64,000 bases of DNA, from assembly GCF_002563955.1 (NCBI RefSeq), contig NZ_PDJE01000001.1, forward strand, positions 1,798,001 through 1,862,000, in the 5' to 3' direction. The notes under the pieces are model-generated. The model had not been told where the DNA came from. It saw only the letters and a program-made list of their open reading frames with translations, and did no database searches. Below, piece after piece: positions 52,774 to 63,058 of the stretch. The DNA is from Paramicrobacterium agarici. GTDB taxonomy: Bacteria; Actinomycetota; Actinomycetes; Actinomycetales; Microbacteriaceae. Every line of letters begins with the position of its first letter. The first letter of the stretch is position 1. Made by a program: the position numbers and the translations under genes.

Positions 52774-54207
52774 ATGGCGGAACTGCACGACCTCAGCGCC
52801 CTCGACCTGTGGCGGGCGTTGCAGAAGGGTGAGACCAGCCCGACCGATGTGACAGAACACGTGATCGAGCGCGCCGAGCGTCACAATGCGCAGCTTGGTG
52901 CCTTTGTGACAGTGACACCGGATGCTGCGCGGCAGCGCGCCGCCAGGGTGCAGTCGAGTGTTCCACACACATCCCGCCTCTGGGGGCTCCCACTCGCAGA
53001 CAAAGACCTCGTCAACAGAGCGGGTGTGCCGACCGGCTTCGGATCGCGCCTGTTCCAGGGAGTTGAACCCGCGGCATCCGATGAACTCGTCGAGGTTCTC
53101 GACGCGGCTGGCGCCGTGAGTATCGGCAAGACAGCCACGCCCGAGTTCGGTCTTGCCGGGTACACGGAGCCGCTGGCAACCGGCCCCGTGCGCAATCCAT
53201 GGGATCTGACGCGCGGGGTAGGAGGGTCGAGCGGAGGCGCGGCCGCGGCTGTAGCGGCGCGCATTCTGCCGTTCGCGCCGGGCAGCGACGGCGGCGGATC
53301 CATTCGCATTCCTGCAGCGGCGTGCGGCCTCGTCGGCATCAAGCCGTCGCGTGGCCTCGTTCCGTCGGCGAGCGGCATCACCTCGCTCGGCGGACTGTCT
53401 GTCGGGGGTGCTCTCGCCCGAACGGTGACCGACGCGGCACTGCTTCTCGACGGCATGATCGGGCGCGTGAACGGTCGCATCGAACATCACTACACGCTCA
53501 GAGCTCCTGACGACAACGACGGTGATCTACTCGGGGCAGCAGTGCGCGGGGAAGGCCGCTACCAGCTCGGGGTCATGACCAACACGCCGTTCGACGGCGA
53601 ACTCGACATCGTCGTGGATGCTGCTGCGGCGGCGGCCGTCGACGAGGCGACGACCCGTTTCGCTGACATGGGGCACGGCATCGAGGAGTTCGAGCTTGAT
53701 CACGACAGCCGCTATGCACAGAGATTTCTCGCTCTGTGGCACGCGTCGGCGGCGTCGCTGCCCATCGAGGGATCACGGCTTGAACAGCTTGAGCCGCTCA
53801 CCCGCCACCTTGTCGAGCGCGGACGTTTGATGAGCGCGCGCGATCTGACCGCGGTGCTCGGCGCGCTGAGCGAATTCGAGCGAAGCGTCATCGCTCAGTT
53901 CTCGCGCTTTGACGCTGTGCTGACGCCGACGCTCGCTCTCACGCCGCGGCCGTTGGGCTGGTTCGACGCCGAGGATCCCGAGCGAAACTTTCGTCAGCAG
54001 TGCGAGTACGAGCCGTACACCTCATTCGTCAATGTCGCGGGTCTGCCGGCGATCACGCTTCCCCTCGTGCAGACCGAGACGGGGCTGCCCATGGGAGTGC
54101 AGCTGATCGGGCGGCCGGGTGGTGAAGCAACCCTCTTCGCGCTCGGAACGCAGCTCGAGCGCCGCGTGCGGTGGCAGGATCGTCGACCTGGCGATTTCTC
54201 TCGCTAG
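52774..54207 (+). CDS. Amidase signature family hydrolase
   Basis: This 477-residue amidase has the Ser-cisSer-Lys triad: Lys in GLPLADKDLVN (residue about 74), cis-Ser in GVGGSSGGAAAAVAAR (about 150), and the nucleophile in GSDGGGSIRIPAA (about 175). The substrate is not predictable; it could be a simple amide or an amino-acid amide. It is not GatA by context, since no gatB or gatC is nearby. It converges on the peptide transporter operon across a 106-bp gap in which I see nothing notable. Confidence 0.92.
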   Translation: MAELHDLSALDLWRALQKGETSPTDVTEHVIERAERHNAQLGAFVTVTPDAARQRAARVQSSVPHTSRLWGLPLADKDLVNRAGVPTGFGSRLFQGVEPAASDELVEVLDAAGAVSIGKTATPEFGLAGYTEPLATGPVRNPWDLTRGVGGSSGGAAAAVAARILPFAPGSDGGGSIRIPAAACGLVGIKPSRGLVPSASGITSLGGLSVGGALARTVTDAALLLDGMIGRVNGRIEHHYTLRAPDDNDGDLLGAAVRGEGRYQLGVMTNTPFDGELDIVVDAAAAAAVDEATTRFADMGHGIEEFELDHDSRYAQRFLALWHASAASLPIEGSRLEQLEPLTRHLVERGRLMSARDLTAVLGALSEFERSVIAQFSRFDAVLTPTLALTPRPLGWFDAEDPERNFRQQCEYEPYTSFVNVAGLPAITLPLVQTETGLPMGVQLIGRPGGEATLFALGTQLERRVRWQDRRPGDFSR

Positions 54208-54313
54208 AACCCCGTGTGCCCGGCCCCACGGAGGTTCGCGACGCGCGGCGGGAGCAGCCCGTGCCCGCGTCTCACGTCTGGGCTTGTCGAGCACGTTGTG
54301 GCCCGCGACGCCG

Positions 54314-55104
<791 letters not shown>

Positions 55105-55108
<4 letters not shown>

Positions 55109-55893
55109 GTCGCCTCCGGTCTCGTCCAGCTCGTCGCGCGCGCAGCATCCACGATTCTCCTGGTCACCGCAGACGTCGGATGTGCGAGCAGATCATGTAC
55201 GGAGCCCGATTCGGCGAGACGTCCGTGGTCGAGAACGATCGCCGTTTCGACGATGGATTTCAGAACGGCGAGGTCGTGCGTGATGAACACGAGCGAAGTG
55301 CCGAGCTGCGTGACGACGCGTTCGAAGAGCTCGAGGATCTCCGCTTGAATCGTGACGTCGAGCGCCGTCGTCGGTTCGTCGGCGATGAGCACCTGCGGGC
55401 GCGCGGCCAGAGCCATGGCGATTCCCACTCGCTGACGCTGCCCGCCCGAAAGCTGGTGCGGGTACCGCGAGAGCATCGCCTCGGGGTCGTTGAGCGCGAC
55501 GAGCTTCGCGAGCTCGAGGGCGCGGGCGCGGCATTCGGCCCGGCCCAGTCGTTCGTGAATGCGCACGGGCTCCATGATCTGCCTGCCGATCGTGCGGATC
55601 GGGTTGAGGGCAGTGCGCGGCTCCTGAAAGACCATGGCAATGCGCGACCCGCGCACCCGGGCGAGTTCGCGGTCGGGGCGGCCGAGCAGCTCACGACCGT
55701 CGAGGCGGATGCTGCCCGTCGCCGTTGCGCCGTCGGGAAGCAGCCCGAGCACGGCCAGAGCCGTCATCGACTTTCCGGAGCCGGACTCGCCGATGATGCC
55801 GATGCGCCCTCCGTCATCGACGGCGAATGAGACGGAATCGACGACCGTGCGTCCTGCGACGGTGATGGTCAGGTCGGTCACGCTGAGGCTCAT
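55105..55893 (-). CDS. Oligopeptide ABC transporter ATPase, DppD-like
   Basis: This 262-residue ABC ATPase shows Walker A GESGSGKS near residue 36, the signature LSGGQRQRVGIAMALA, and Walker B QVLIADEPTTALDVT. It forms a heterodimer with the DppF-like subunit. Overlaps of 4 nt on both sides show tight coupling in the operon. Confidence 0.92.
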
Positions 55894-56765
55894 GCCGTGA
55901 TCACCTCCGGTCGGCCGAGACGCGGGTCCGTCGCGTCACGCAGGCCGTCGCCGAGCAGGTTGAACCCGAGAACCGTGATTGTGATGGCGAGTCCGGGCCA
56001 GACCACCGAGAGGGGGTGGATGCTGATGTACGCCTGCAGCTCGGCAAGCACGCGCCCCCATGACGGCGTCGAGACGGGCGCGCCGTAGCCGAGATACGAC
56101 AGTCCCGTCTCGGCAAGTACCGCGACAGCCATGCACCACGAGAGCTGAACGATGAAGACGGGGGCAACGTTGGGAAGGATGTGCCGCGTGAGATTTCGCA
56201 CGGGACCGAGTCCTGCAGCGACTCCGGCGGTCACGAACTCGGAGTGAGACACGCGGCGGATCTCCGGACGCGTGACGCGGCCGATGTTGACACCGAAGCT
56301 GATGCCGACGGCGAGGATCACGACCATGAGGGATCCACCGAACGCTGAGGCGAGCATCATGGCGATGAGGAGCGTGGGGAAGGCGATGAGAATGTCGATG
56401 AGCACGGCGATGACCTCGCGGAACCAGCGAGAGGTGAGCGCGCCGAGTACGGCGAAGACGACGCCGACGATCGCGCCGACGAGAGCGGAGCCGATCGCCA
56501 CCTGCAGGGTCACGCGCGATCCAGCGAGGAGCACGCTGAAGATGTCGCGCCCGATGTTGTCAGTGCCGAGCAGATGATCGGGGGAAGGGGGCTGCCATTT
56601 GTCGAGCACGTCCGTGTGCACCGGGTCGTGGGGAGTCCAGACCAGGGATACCAGGGCGCACAGCACGAGCACGGTTGTCGATGCGATGCCGAACAGGCCC
56701 GCCGGGCTGCGCAGGAGCGAGCGCGCCCATCCGGGGCGTCTTGTCACGGGAGCAGGAGCGGTCAT
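55890..56765 (-). CDS. Oligopeptide ABC transporter permease, DppC-like
   Basis: This 291-residue inner-membrane permease has an N-terminal helix followed by five core helices. The domain begins GTDNIGRDIFSVLLAGSRVTL, the usual DppC entry motif. An EAA-like cytoplasmic loop precedes GLGPVRNLTRHILPN. It pairs with the DppB-like subunit, which it overlaps. Confidence 0.92.
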   Translation of the reverse strand: MTAPAPVTRRPGWARSLLRSPAGLFGIASTTVLVLCALVSLVWTPHDPVHTDVLDKWQPPSPDHLLGTDNIGRDIFSVLLAGSRVTLQVAIGSALVGAIVGVVFAVLGALTSRWFREVIAVLIDILIAFPTLLIAMMLASAFGGSLMVVILAVGISFGVNIGRVTRPEIRRVSHSEFVTAGVAAGLGPVRNLTRHILPNVAPVFIVQLSWCMAVAVLAETGLSYLGYGAPVSTPSWGRVLAELQAYISIHPLSVVWPGLAITITVLGFNLLGDGLRDATDPRLGRPEVITA

Positions 56766-57715
56766 GCTGAGACCTCCCGCTGCCGAGGATCGATGGCTCG
56801 TGCGACGATGTCCACGACTGTGCCGATGATGAGGACGAGTCCTGTCAGCACGAGAACGTCTCCCTGCACCTTCTCAAGGTCGCGGTTGCCGACGTCCGTG
56901 ACGAGCATGCGACCGATCCCGGGAAGGTTGAAGAGCTGTTCGATGATCACGGCGCCCACGAGCAGCCCGGCGATCTGAAGGGCGAGCACAGAGACGACGG
57001 TCAGGGCGACGTTCGGCATACCGTGCGTAACGAGGGCGCGCGTGCGGGTCAGACCTTTCGCCGCCGCCGTGCGCACGTAGTCCTGGCCGAGTGCTTCGAG
57101 GGCTGCCGAGCGAATGAAGCGCAAGAGGACGGCGCCCTCGACGACGCCGATCGTGAGTGCGGGAAGCACGAGCGAGTAGAGTGCCCTGCCCGGCGCCTCC
57201 CAGCCATCGCGTGGAAACCCCTGCGGAGGGAACCAGCCGAGCCCCACCGCGAAGACGACGACGAGCAGCATGCCCGCCCAGACGACGGGAACGGCAGCGA
57301 TCGCCTGCGATGCCATGCTCATCGCGGACCCCGTGATGCTGCGATGCTTGAGCGCCGAGAGGATCCCGAGCGGGATCGCGATCACGAGGGCAGTCGCGAG
57401 AGACAGCACGGCCAGCGGAATCGTCACTTGCGACTTCTCGACGAGCTCGGAGGTCACCGATGCGCCGGTCAGCATCGAGCGTCCGAGGTCTCCCGAGAGG
57501 ATGCCGCCGAGCCAGTCCCCGTACTGCGCGAGCAGCGGCTGGTTCAGTCCGAGCGATTCGCGGATCGCTTGCACCTGCTCCGGAGTGCCGTCGGTTCCGG
57601 CGATGACTTGTGCGACGTCCCCGGGCAGAACCCGGAGCGTCACGAAGATGAGCGCGCTCGCGACCAGCAGCCCGACGAGGAGCAGGGCGAGGCGGGTGAG
57701 GGCGAATCGAATCAC
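56762..57715 (-). CDS. Oligopeptide ABC transporter permease, DppB-like
   Basis: This 317-residue permease has six helices and the family opening FALTRLALLLVGLLVASALIF, with RVLPGDVAQVI and GLNQPLLAQYGDWLGG before the core. The cytoplasmic EAA loop is present near RAVLVTHGMPN-type residues. The gene overlaps the substrate-binding protein gene by 4 nt. Confidence 0.92.
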   Translation of the reverse strand: MIRFALTRLALLLVGLLVASALIFVTLRVLPGDVAQVIAGTDGTPEQVQAIRESLGLNQPLLAQYGDWLGGILSGDLGRSMLTGASVTSELVEKSQVTIPLAVLSLATALVIAIPLGILSALKHRSITGSAMSMASQAIAAVPVVWAGMLLVVVFAVGLGWFPPQGFPRDGWEAPGRALYSLVLPALTIGVVEGAVLLRFIRSAALEALGQDYVRTAAAKGLTRTRALVTHGMPNVALTVVSVLALQIAGLLVGAVIIEQLFNLPGIGRMLVTDVGNRDLEKVQGDVLVLTGLVLIIGTVVDIVARAIDPRQREVSA

Positions 57716-59202
57716 GCGGTCACAGCGAGAGAGCTCAGATCGAGGCGTGCGTTGGGGGAATCGGTGGGGAAGCCCGTGATGCCCTCGGCGATGGCCGTGA
57801 GCGTGAGCGCGTTGTAGAGCCAGTCGGCGGCATGGTCTTCGGCCACGATCTTGGCGGCGTCTGCCAGCTTCTGCTCCGCTGTCTCCGGATCCGTCGCACG
57901 AACCGACTCGGCGTAAAGCTTCTGCACGTCGGCGTTGTCGTAGCCGAAGTAGTAGTCAGGATTTGCCCAGTTGCCGAAATCGCGCGGCTCAAGGTGATCG
58001 ACGAAGCTGAGATCGTAATCGTGATTGGTGTACACGTCATTGAGCCAGGTCGAGAACTCGACCGAGTTGACGGTGAGCTCGACGCCGATCTCTTTGTACG
58101 CGGACACGAGCAGGTTGGCGACGGTAGTGCCGTAGATGTTCGGAACGGTGAGTTCGAGCGAGAGACCCTCGACCCCGGCCTCCGCCAGGAGGCTCTTCGC
58201 CTCTTCTGGGTCGTAGGGCCGCAGAGAGGTGAGATCCTCATAACCGGGATCGAGCGGCGGAATCGGGCCGCCCATCTCGACGCCCGCGCCGCCGATCGCG
58301 TCAATGACCGCGGCGTGGTCGACGGCGAGCTGGAGGGCCTTGCGCACGCGAACGTCGTCGAGCGGCTTCCGCTCGTTGTTGAACGCCAGCGTGTACTTGT
58401 CCGTCGTCTTGCCCTCGTGCAGCGTGAATTCGGTGCCTTCGAACTGCCCCCGCAGGTTCGGGTCGACAGCAGTGAGAACGTCGAGGTCTCCCGCCAGGGC
58501 CGCGTTTACGCCAGCCGTTGTGTCGCCGATGTAGACGAAGACGACTTCAGCGACTTTCGCAGCATCCCCCCAGTAGTCGTCGTTGCGCGCGAGCGTGATG
58601 GAGTCTCCTTGCTTCCACTCCTCGAGCGTGAACGGACCCGTGCCGTTCGCCGTCGTCGATATGTCGTTGTCGGCATCCTGATCGAGAACGAGACCCGCGC
58701 GTCCGCTGAGGTTCCACAGCAGGTTAGAGTCGGGTTCGGAGAGCGTGAGCGTGACGGTGTCGTCATCGGTCGCCGCAATCTCCGTCACTGATTCGAGCAG
58801 TTCATGGTCTCGGAGCTCTGGGTCGTCTTTCACCTGCGTGAGGGACCACACGACATCGTCGACAGTCAGCTCATCGCCGTTATGGAACGTGATGCCGTCG
58901 TTGATGTCGAACGTGTAGGTGAGCCCGTCATCGCTGACCTCGTGTGACGCTGCGATGGTGTCGACGATCGCGCCCGTGGGGGTGCGCGAGACAAGTCCCT
59001 CGTAGACGTTGTCGATGAGCACCTGATCGAGTGCCGCCCCGGACGTGCGTCGGATGTCAAGGTCGGTGGGCTCGAGAACGAGTCCGACATTGACAGACGC
59101 CTCGGAGTCGGGACCACTGGCCTCGTCGCCCTGGCTGCCGCATCCGCTCAGCGCAAGCGCTGAGATGGCGGCGATACCGATGGCGACGTAGGGGGTTCTC
59201 AT
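57712..59202 (-). CDS. Peptide-type ABC substrate-binding lipoprotein
   Basis: This 496-residue SBP_bac_5 protein has a signal peptide ending in the lipobox LSGC. ATG 59202 (MRTPYVAIG) gives a standard signal; the longer ORF would precede it with a basic stretch lacking support. YTFDINDGITFHNGDELTVDD is the family signature near residue 95, and YTLAFNNERKPLDDVRVRKAL a second. Ligands may be peptides or other small molecules such as opines or nickel complexes; they cannot be told from sequence. Confidence 0.93.
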   Translation of the reverse strand: MRTPYVAIGIAAISALALSGCGSQGDEASGPDSEASVNVGLVLEPTDLDIRRTSGAALDQVLIDNVYEGLVSRTPTGAIVDTIAASHEVSDDGLTYTFDINDGITFHNGDELTVDDVVWSLTQVKDDPELRDHELLESVTEIAATDDDTVTLTLSEPDSNLLWNLSGRAGLVLDQDADNDISTTANGTGPFTLEEWKQGDSITLARNDDYWGDAAKVAEVVFVYIGDTTAGVNAALAGDLDVLTAVDPNLRGQFEGTEFTLHEGKTTDKYTLAFNNERKPLDDVRVRKALQLAVDHAAVIDAIGGAGVEMGGPIPPLDPGYEDLTSLRPYDPEEAKSLLAEAGVEGLSLELTVPNIYGTTVANLLVSAYKEIGVELTVNSVEFSTWLNDVYTNHDYDLSFVDHLEPRDFGNWANPDYYFGYDNADVQKLYAESVRATDPETAEQKLADAAKIVAEDHAADWLYNALTLTAIAEGITGFPTDSPNARLDLSSLAVTA

Positions 59203-59221
59203 GCGGAGCAGGTCCTTTCGG

Positions 59222-60157
59222 TCAGGCTCGAGCCTCGGGGAGTTCCGATGTGCGCGAGCTTTCTTCGAGAGAAGAGAGGACATCGGTGATGACACGGGCA
59301 AGTGCGACGGGATCATCCTCTTGAACATTGTGCCCTGTGTCGAGTTCTATGACGTGCGCGCGGGGAAGACGTCCGGTGAATTCTCGGACGCGTTCGTCAC
59401 TGACGAGACCCCGCCTGGCTCGCACGAGCCAGACCGGCACCGCGACGTCGCCCAGTACGCGCCAGAGTCGCTCGGGGTCCCACCTGAGCGACGGACTCAT
59501 GCCCGAAAGGTTTCCGAGGTGATGTGTGAAGACCACGCGCCCATCGTCGCGCACGCACGTGTTGAGAGCGACGCCGCGGGCGACGGATTCCCTCGACACT
59601 CCGATCCCCGCCGATCGTGCTGCCTCGACAACGTCATCGCGACGGGCAAAATCTGTCGGACCCGCGAGAAAGGCCGCGACCGGCGACGTCTCGTCCGCGC
59701 TGACTCCGGGTGTGATGTCGACGAGGATCAGACCGGCCGTGGCCGGGTCCTCCGCCGCAATGAGGGCGGAGGTGAGCCCGCCAAGCGACTGCCCGACTAG
59801 GAGGCGAGGGCCGGCGAAGCCGCGAATGACAGAAGAGAGGGATGCTGCGAGGGTCTCCGGCCGGTAGTCGGCGTCGTCGCGCCACTCGGAGCATCCGTGC
59901 CCGGGCAGATCAAGGGCGACAGCGGGTGTGCCGAGAGCTGCAGCAGTCGCGTCCCACGTGTGAGCGTTGAGCGCAGCACCGTGAAGGAAGGTGACGACGG
60001 GGCGACCATCGCCGTATCGAATGAAACTCACACGTCTGTGCTCAGCGTCGTTCGTCGACGCGCGAGCAGCGGCCTGCAGGGGGAGGGGGATGCCGAATTC
60101 GACAGCCTCCTCTTCGCGAAAGCGAAACTCGTCGTCTGCGTCGTCGACGCGATTCAT
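59222..60157 (-). CDS. Alpha/beta hydrolase
   Basis: This 311-residue alpha/beta-fold hydrolase has the oxyanion region TFLHGAALNAHTWD, the nucleophile elbow LVGQSLGGLTSALIA near residue 145, and a late LDTGHNVQEDDP with the probable catalytic His. No membrane anchor is seen. It lies 19 nt upstream of the binding-protein gene on the same strand, so it may be the first gene of the transporter operon and process an imported or exported ester. That is inference. Confidence 0.86.
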   Translation of the reverse strand: MNRVDDADDEFRFREEEAVEFGIPLPLQAAARASTNDAEHRRVSFIRYGDGRPVVTFLHGAALNAHTWDATAAALGTPAVALDLPGHGCSEWRDDADYRPETLAASLSSVIRGFAGPRLLVGQSLGGLTSALIAAEDPATAGLILVDITPGVSADETSPVAAFLAGPTDFARRDDVVEAARSAGIGVSRESVARGVALNTCVRDDGRVVFTHHLGNLSGMSPSLRWDPERLWRVLGDVAVPVWLVRARRGLVSDERVREFTGRLPRAHVIELDTGHNVQEDDPVALARVITDVLSSLEESSRTSELPEARA

Positions 60158-60239
60158 GATCTGCCTTGCCGTGAGAACGTACCTGAACGCGCACGGTGGC
60201 AGTGCGATGCGGATCTGGCGCTCGCTCGTCCGTCCTGAG

Positions 60240-60245
60240 TACAGT
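60240..60245 (+). promoter_or_regulatory. AhpD-like gene -10 box
   Basis: TACAGT ends eight bases before ATG 60254, compatible with a leaderless transcript. Confidence 0.4.
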
Positions 60246-60253
60246 TGTGACGC

Positions 60254-60715
60254 ATGGCTCCATCATCTCGCATTCACCCGTCACGCACGCATCGTGACGC
60301 CTACACGGCGCTGAGGAATCTCTCGACGACCGTCGCCGGCATCGCCAAAGACGTCGATCTCGACCCGATCCTGGTCGAGCTCGTCCAGATGCGCGCGTCG
60401 CAGATCAACGGCTGCGCGTATTGCCTCGATGTGCACTCCCGGTCTCTTGAGAAGCTCGGGGAATCGGCTCAGCGTCTGGCCGTTCTCGCGGCGTGGCGAG
60501 AAGCGGACCTGTTCTCTCCTCGTGAGTGCGCCGCCTTGCGTCTGACCGAGGCTGTCACCCTGATCCACGCCGATCAGCTCCCCGATGACGTCTATCGGGA
60601 GGCGACAGAGCTGTTCTCTGCAGAGCAGTATGCTGCGCTGCTCTGGGTGATCGTGTCGATCAACTCATTCAATCGCGTTGCGATCGCGGGTCGTTATGAG
60701 ATCGGTCCGCGATGA
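60254..60715 (+). CDS. AhpD-like carboxymuconolactone decarboxylase-family protein
   Basis: This 153-residue protein of the CMD/AhpD family has the redox motif QINGCAYCLDVHSR, a CxxC followed by His, near residues 53-62, which in AhpD supports alkylhydroperoxidase activity. The helical fold is complete. It precedes the iron-related genes but shows its own -10 box. The physiological substrate is unknown. Confidence 0.9.
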   Translation: MAPSSRIHPSRTHRDAYTALRNLSTTVAGIAKDVDLDPILVELVQMRASQINGCAYCLDVHSRSLEKLGESAQRLAVLAAWREADLFSPRECAALRLTEAVTLIHADQLPDDVYREATELFSAEQYAALLWVIVSINSFNRVAIAGRYEIGPR

Positions 60716-60717
60716 AG

Positions 60718-60736
60718 TTAGGCGTGGCTATACTAA
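60718..60736 (+). promoter_or_regulatory. IdeR/DmdR-like iron box over leaderless promoter 1
   Basis: The 19-mer TTAGGCGTGGCTATACTAA matches the IdeR/DmdR consensus TTAGGTTAGGCTAACCTAA at 14 of 19 positions. It covers the -10 box TATACT (60729-60734), which lies six bases before ATG 60741, so iron-loaded repressor would block transcription. Confidence 0.5.
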
Positions 60737-60740
60737 AAAC

Positions 60741-61208
60741 ATGGTGAACGAGATCCAATCGCGGGGCGTCGGTGCCCGCGCGCGGCGCGAATCGCGCGGT
60801 CTCGGTCACGTCTACCTGCTCACGGCCGATGAGACATCGATCGCCGAGCTCGAGGCGGCGCTGCAGGCGCTTCCGTACTGCGCGCGCGGTCGCGTGTTCG
60901 TCGAAGTCGACTCGGCTGCCGACATCTCTCGCATCGATGTGCCGACCCGCATGACGGTGACGTGGCTCACGCGGGGTACCCGGTCCGGTGCGCCGGGAAC
61001 GGGCGCCGCATGTGCCAACGGCGAAGCGGTGAGCCGTGCTGTCAAGGCGTGGTCCGATGAAATGCTCTACGGCTCGACGGACACTCCGCACATCTGGCTC
61101 GGTGGTCACTATCGCGGGGTCTCTGCCGTGCACGAACATCTTGTCGCCGAACTCGGGGTGGATCCCGAGCGCATCGTCACTCCTGCCCTCTACGGTCTGA
61201 GGCGCTGA
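60741..61208 (+). CDS. Stand-alone SIP C-terminal domain protein
   Basis: This 155-residue protein aligns with only the C-terminal (NAD(P)-binding-like) half of siderophore-interacting proteins: HVYLLTADETSIAELEAAL, GRVFVEVDSAADI, and a final HIWLGGHYRGVSAVHEHL. The FAD-binding half is absent. It starts at ATG 60741 behind an iron-box promoter; an in-frame start at 60678 would overlap the AhpD-like gene. It probably assists iron release or siderophore reduction, but it may be a degenerate paralogue of the full SIP gene at 62 kb. Confidence 0.8.
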   Translation: MVNEIQSRGVGARARRESRGLGHVYLLTADETSIAELEAALQALPYCARGRVFVEVDSAADISRIDVPTRMTVTWLTRGTRSGAPGTGAACANGEAVSRAVKAWSDEMLYGSTDTPHIWLGGHYRGVSAVHEHLVAELGVDPERIVTPALYGLRR

Positions 61209-61215
61209 CTCCGTC

Positions 61216-62046
61216 GTGACTGCGTCGATTCCCGCCGTCACCCTGCGCACGGGACACGAGATTCCGCAGATCGGGCTCGGCGTCTACAAGGTTCCCGACG
61301 ACGAAGCATGCGACGTTGTTCTCACGGCGCTCGAATGCGGCTACCGGCACATCGACACGGCGACTCTGTATGCAAATGAGTCGGGGGTCGGCGAAGGCAT
61401 TCGACGCAGCGGCATTGCCCGCGACGACCTTTTTGTCACGACGAAGGTGTGGGACGCCGATCACGGTTTCGACAAGACGCTGCGCGCGTTCGACGAGAGT
61501 GCGCGTCTTCTCGGCCTCGACTATGTCGACCTCTATCTCATTCATTGGCCCGTTCCGAGCAGAAACCTCTATGTCGAGACATGGCGCGCGCTCGAACGGC
61601 TACACCGCGAGGGACGGGTCCGCTCGATCGGCGTCTCGAACTTTCACCCGCACCATCTCGAACGGCTGATGGGGGAGTCAGACACGGCGCCCGCCGTGAA
61701 CCAGATCGAACTGCATCCGTGGCTCCCGCAACGAGACGTCCGGGCGTACAACAGCCGCCACGGAATCGCCACGGAGGCGTGGTCGCCGTTTGCCCGGGGT
61801 CGGATTCTCGACGATCCCCTGCTGTCGGCGCTCGCGCGCACGTACGCCGTGACACCGGCTCAGATCCTCGTGCGCTGGCATCTGCAACTCGGCAACATCG
61901 TGATACCCAAGTCGGTGACGCCCAGCCGCATCCGTTCAAATATCGATGTCGCGGGATTCGAGCTCGGAGCAGAAGATCTTGAGGCGATCGGCCGCCTCGA
62001 ATCGGGGGAGCGAACGGGACAGGATCCCGACGTCCATGGGCAATGA
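61216..62046 (+). CDS. Aldo/keto reductase
   Basis: This 276-residue NADPH-dependent reductase resembles the 2,5-diketo-gluconate reductase group. The catalytic residues are visible as Asp in HIDTA, Tyr in TLYANESGVGEGI, Lys in VTTKVWD and His in LYLIHWPVPS. IVIPKSVTPSRIRSNIDV is the C-terminal cofactor motif. It lies seven bases after the SIP-domain gene and likely shares its iron-regulated transcript. A role in iron metabolism is not established. Confidence 0.93.
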   Translation: MTASIPAVTLRTGHEIPQIGLGVYKVPDDEACDVVLTALECGYRHIDTATLYANESGVGEGIRRSGIARDDLFVTTKVWDADHGFDKTLRAFDESARLLGLDYVDLYLIHWPVPSRNLYVETWRALERLHREGRVRSIGVSNFHPHHLERLMGESDTAPAVNQIELHPWLPQRDVRAYNSRHGIATEAWSPFARGRILDDPLLSALARTYAVTPAQILVRWHLQLGNIVIPKSVTPSRIRSNIDVAGFELGAEDLEAIGRLESGERTGQDPDVHGQ

Positions 62047-62065
62047 CTCACGTCACTTGCGAGAT

Positions 62066-62084
62066 TTAGGTTAGGCAACCCATA
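62066..62084 (+). promoter_or_regulatory. IdeR/DmdR-like iron box over leaderless promoter 2
   Basis: TTAGGTTAGGCAACCCATA matches the IdeR consensus at about 15 of 19 positions, with the first 11 identical. TTGCGA (62057-62062), an 18-base spacer and CATACT (62081-62086) form a promoter six bases before GTG 62093. The box overlaps both the spacer and the -10. Confidence 0.65.
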
Positions 62085-62092
62085 CTAGAAGG

Positions 62093-63028
62093 GTGACGTA
62101 CAAGACGGATGCTGCAGAGCTGACAGAGGAGCGCCCAGCGTTCAGCAACTTCGATCTTCGCGTGTCGCGGGTCCGGCAGCTCAGCCCGCACTTCACGAGA
62201 GTCACTTTCGCCGGCGAGGAGCTCGCGTACTTCGGAACCGAGGGACTCGACCAGCGCATCAAGGTGGTCCTCCCGCTTCCCGACACCGGTTTCGATACCT
62301 TCCCCATGGGTGCTGACTGGTACAGCGAATGGCGCGATCTCCCGGAGCACCAGCGAAACCCGTTCCGCACCTACTCGATCCGTGACATTCGCGTCGAGGA
62401 TCGTGAACTCGACGTCGACTTCGTCGCCCACGGCGACGGCGGTCCGGCTTCACAATGGGCGGCGAGTGCGCGCGCGGGTGACCGTGTCGTCGTGGTCGGC
62501 CCTGATTCGCGCAGCGCCGCTCGCGGGGTCGGTCTCACGTGGAATCCTGGCTCGGCGAAGCACTTGCTCATCGCGGGAGATGAGACGGCAGTTCCCGCGG
62601 TCAGCGCGATTCTCGAATCGCTGCCCCGCGACGCCGTCGGCCGCGTCTTTCTCGAAGTGCCGTGCCCCGACGACATTCTGCCGCTTGACGCCCCGACGGG
62701 TGTGATCGTGCAGTGGATTCCGCGCATGGCACCCGAACGCGACTACGGTCTCGGGCTCGTTGCATCGGTGTGCGACTGGGTGCGCGAGCACGTGCGCACC
62801 GTTTCTTCACCGGCGAGCACGATCGACGACATCGATGTCGATCGTGAGATCCTCTGGGACGTTCCCGACGGTGTCGATGCGCCGGGGGCGGGCGACATGT
62901 ACGCGTGGATCGCTGGCGAAGCGTCTGCGATCAAGACGATCAGGCGTTTCCTCGTTTCCGAATCGGGACTGGATCGCCGGTCGGTCGCTTTCATGGGGTA
63001 CTGGCGACTCGGCAGAGCCGAGAGCTGA
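62093..63028 (+). CDS. Siderophore-interacting protein (FAD-dependent ferric-siderophore reductase)
   Basis: This 311-residue cytosolic protein reduces ferric siderophores to free iron. The FAD-binding domain (about 20-140) contains NPFRTYSIRDIR; the NAD(P)-binding half includes HLLIAGDETAVPAVSAILES, RVFLEVPCPDDI and the C-terminal GYWRLGR. The leaderless GTG start follows an iron box. The next gene encodes a siderophore-binding lipoprotein, supporting the function. Confidence 0.94.
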   Translation: MTYKTDAAELTEERPAFSNFDLRVSRVRQLSPHFTRVTFAGEELAYFGTEGLDQRIKVVLPLPDTGFDTFPMGADWYSEWRDLPEHQRNPFRTYSIRDIRVEDRELDVDFVAHGDGGPASQWAASARAGDRVVVVGPDSRSAARGVGLTWNPGSAKHLLIAGDETAVPAVSAILESLPRDAVGRVFLEVPCPDDILPLDAPTGVIVQWIPRMAPERDYGLGLVASVCDWVREHVRTVSSPASTIDDIDVDREILWDVPDGVDAPGAGDMYAWIAGEASAIKTIRRFLVSESGLDRRSVAFMGYWRLGRAES

Positions 63029-63058
63029 GCCACGATGACCCGTTTCGAAAGGACACGT

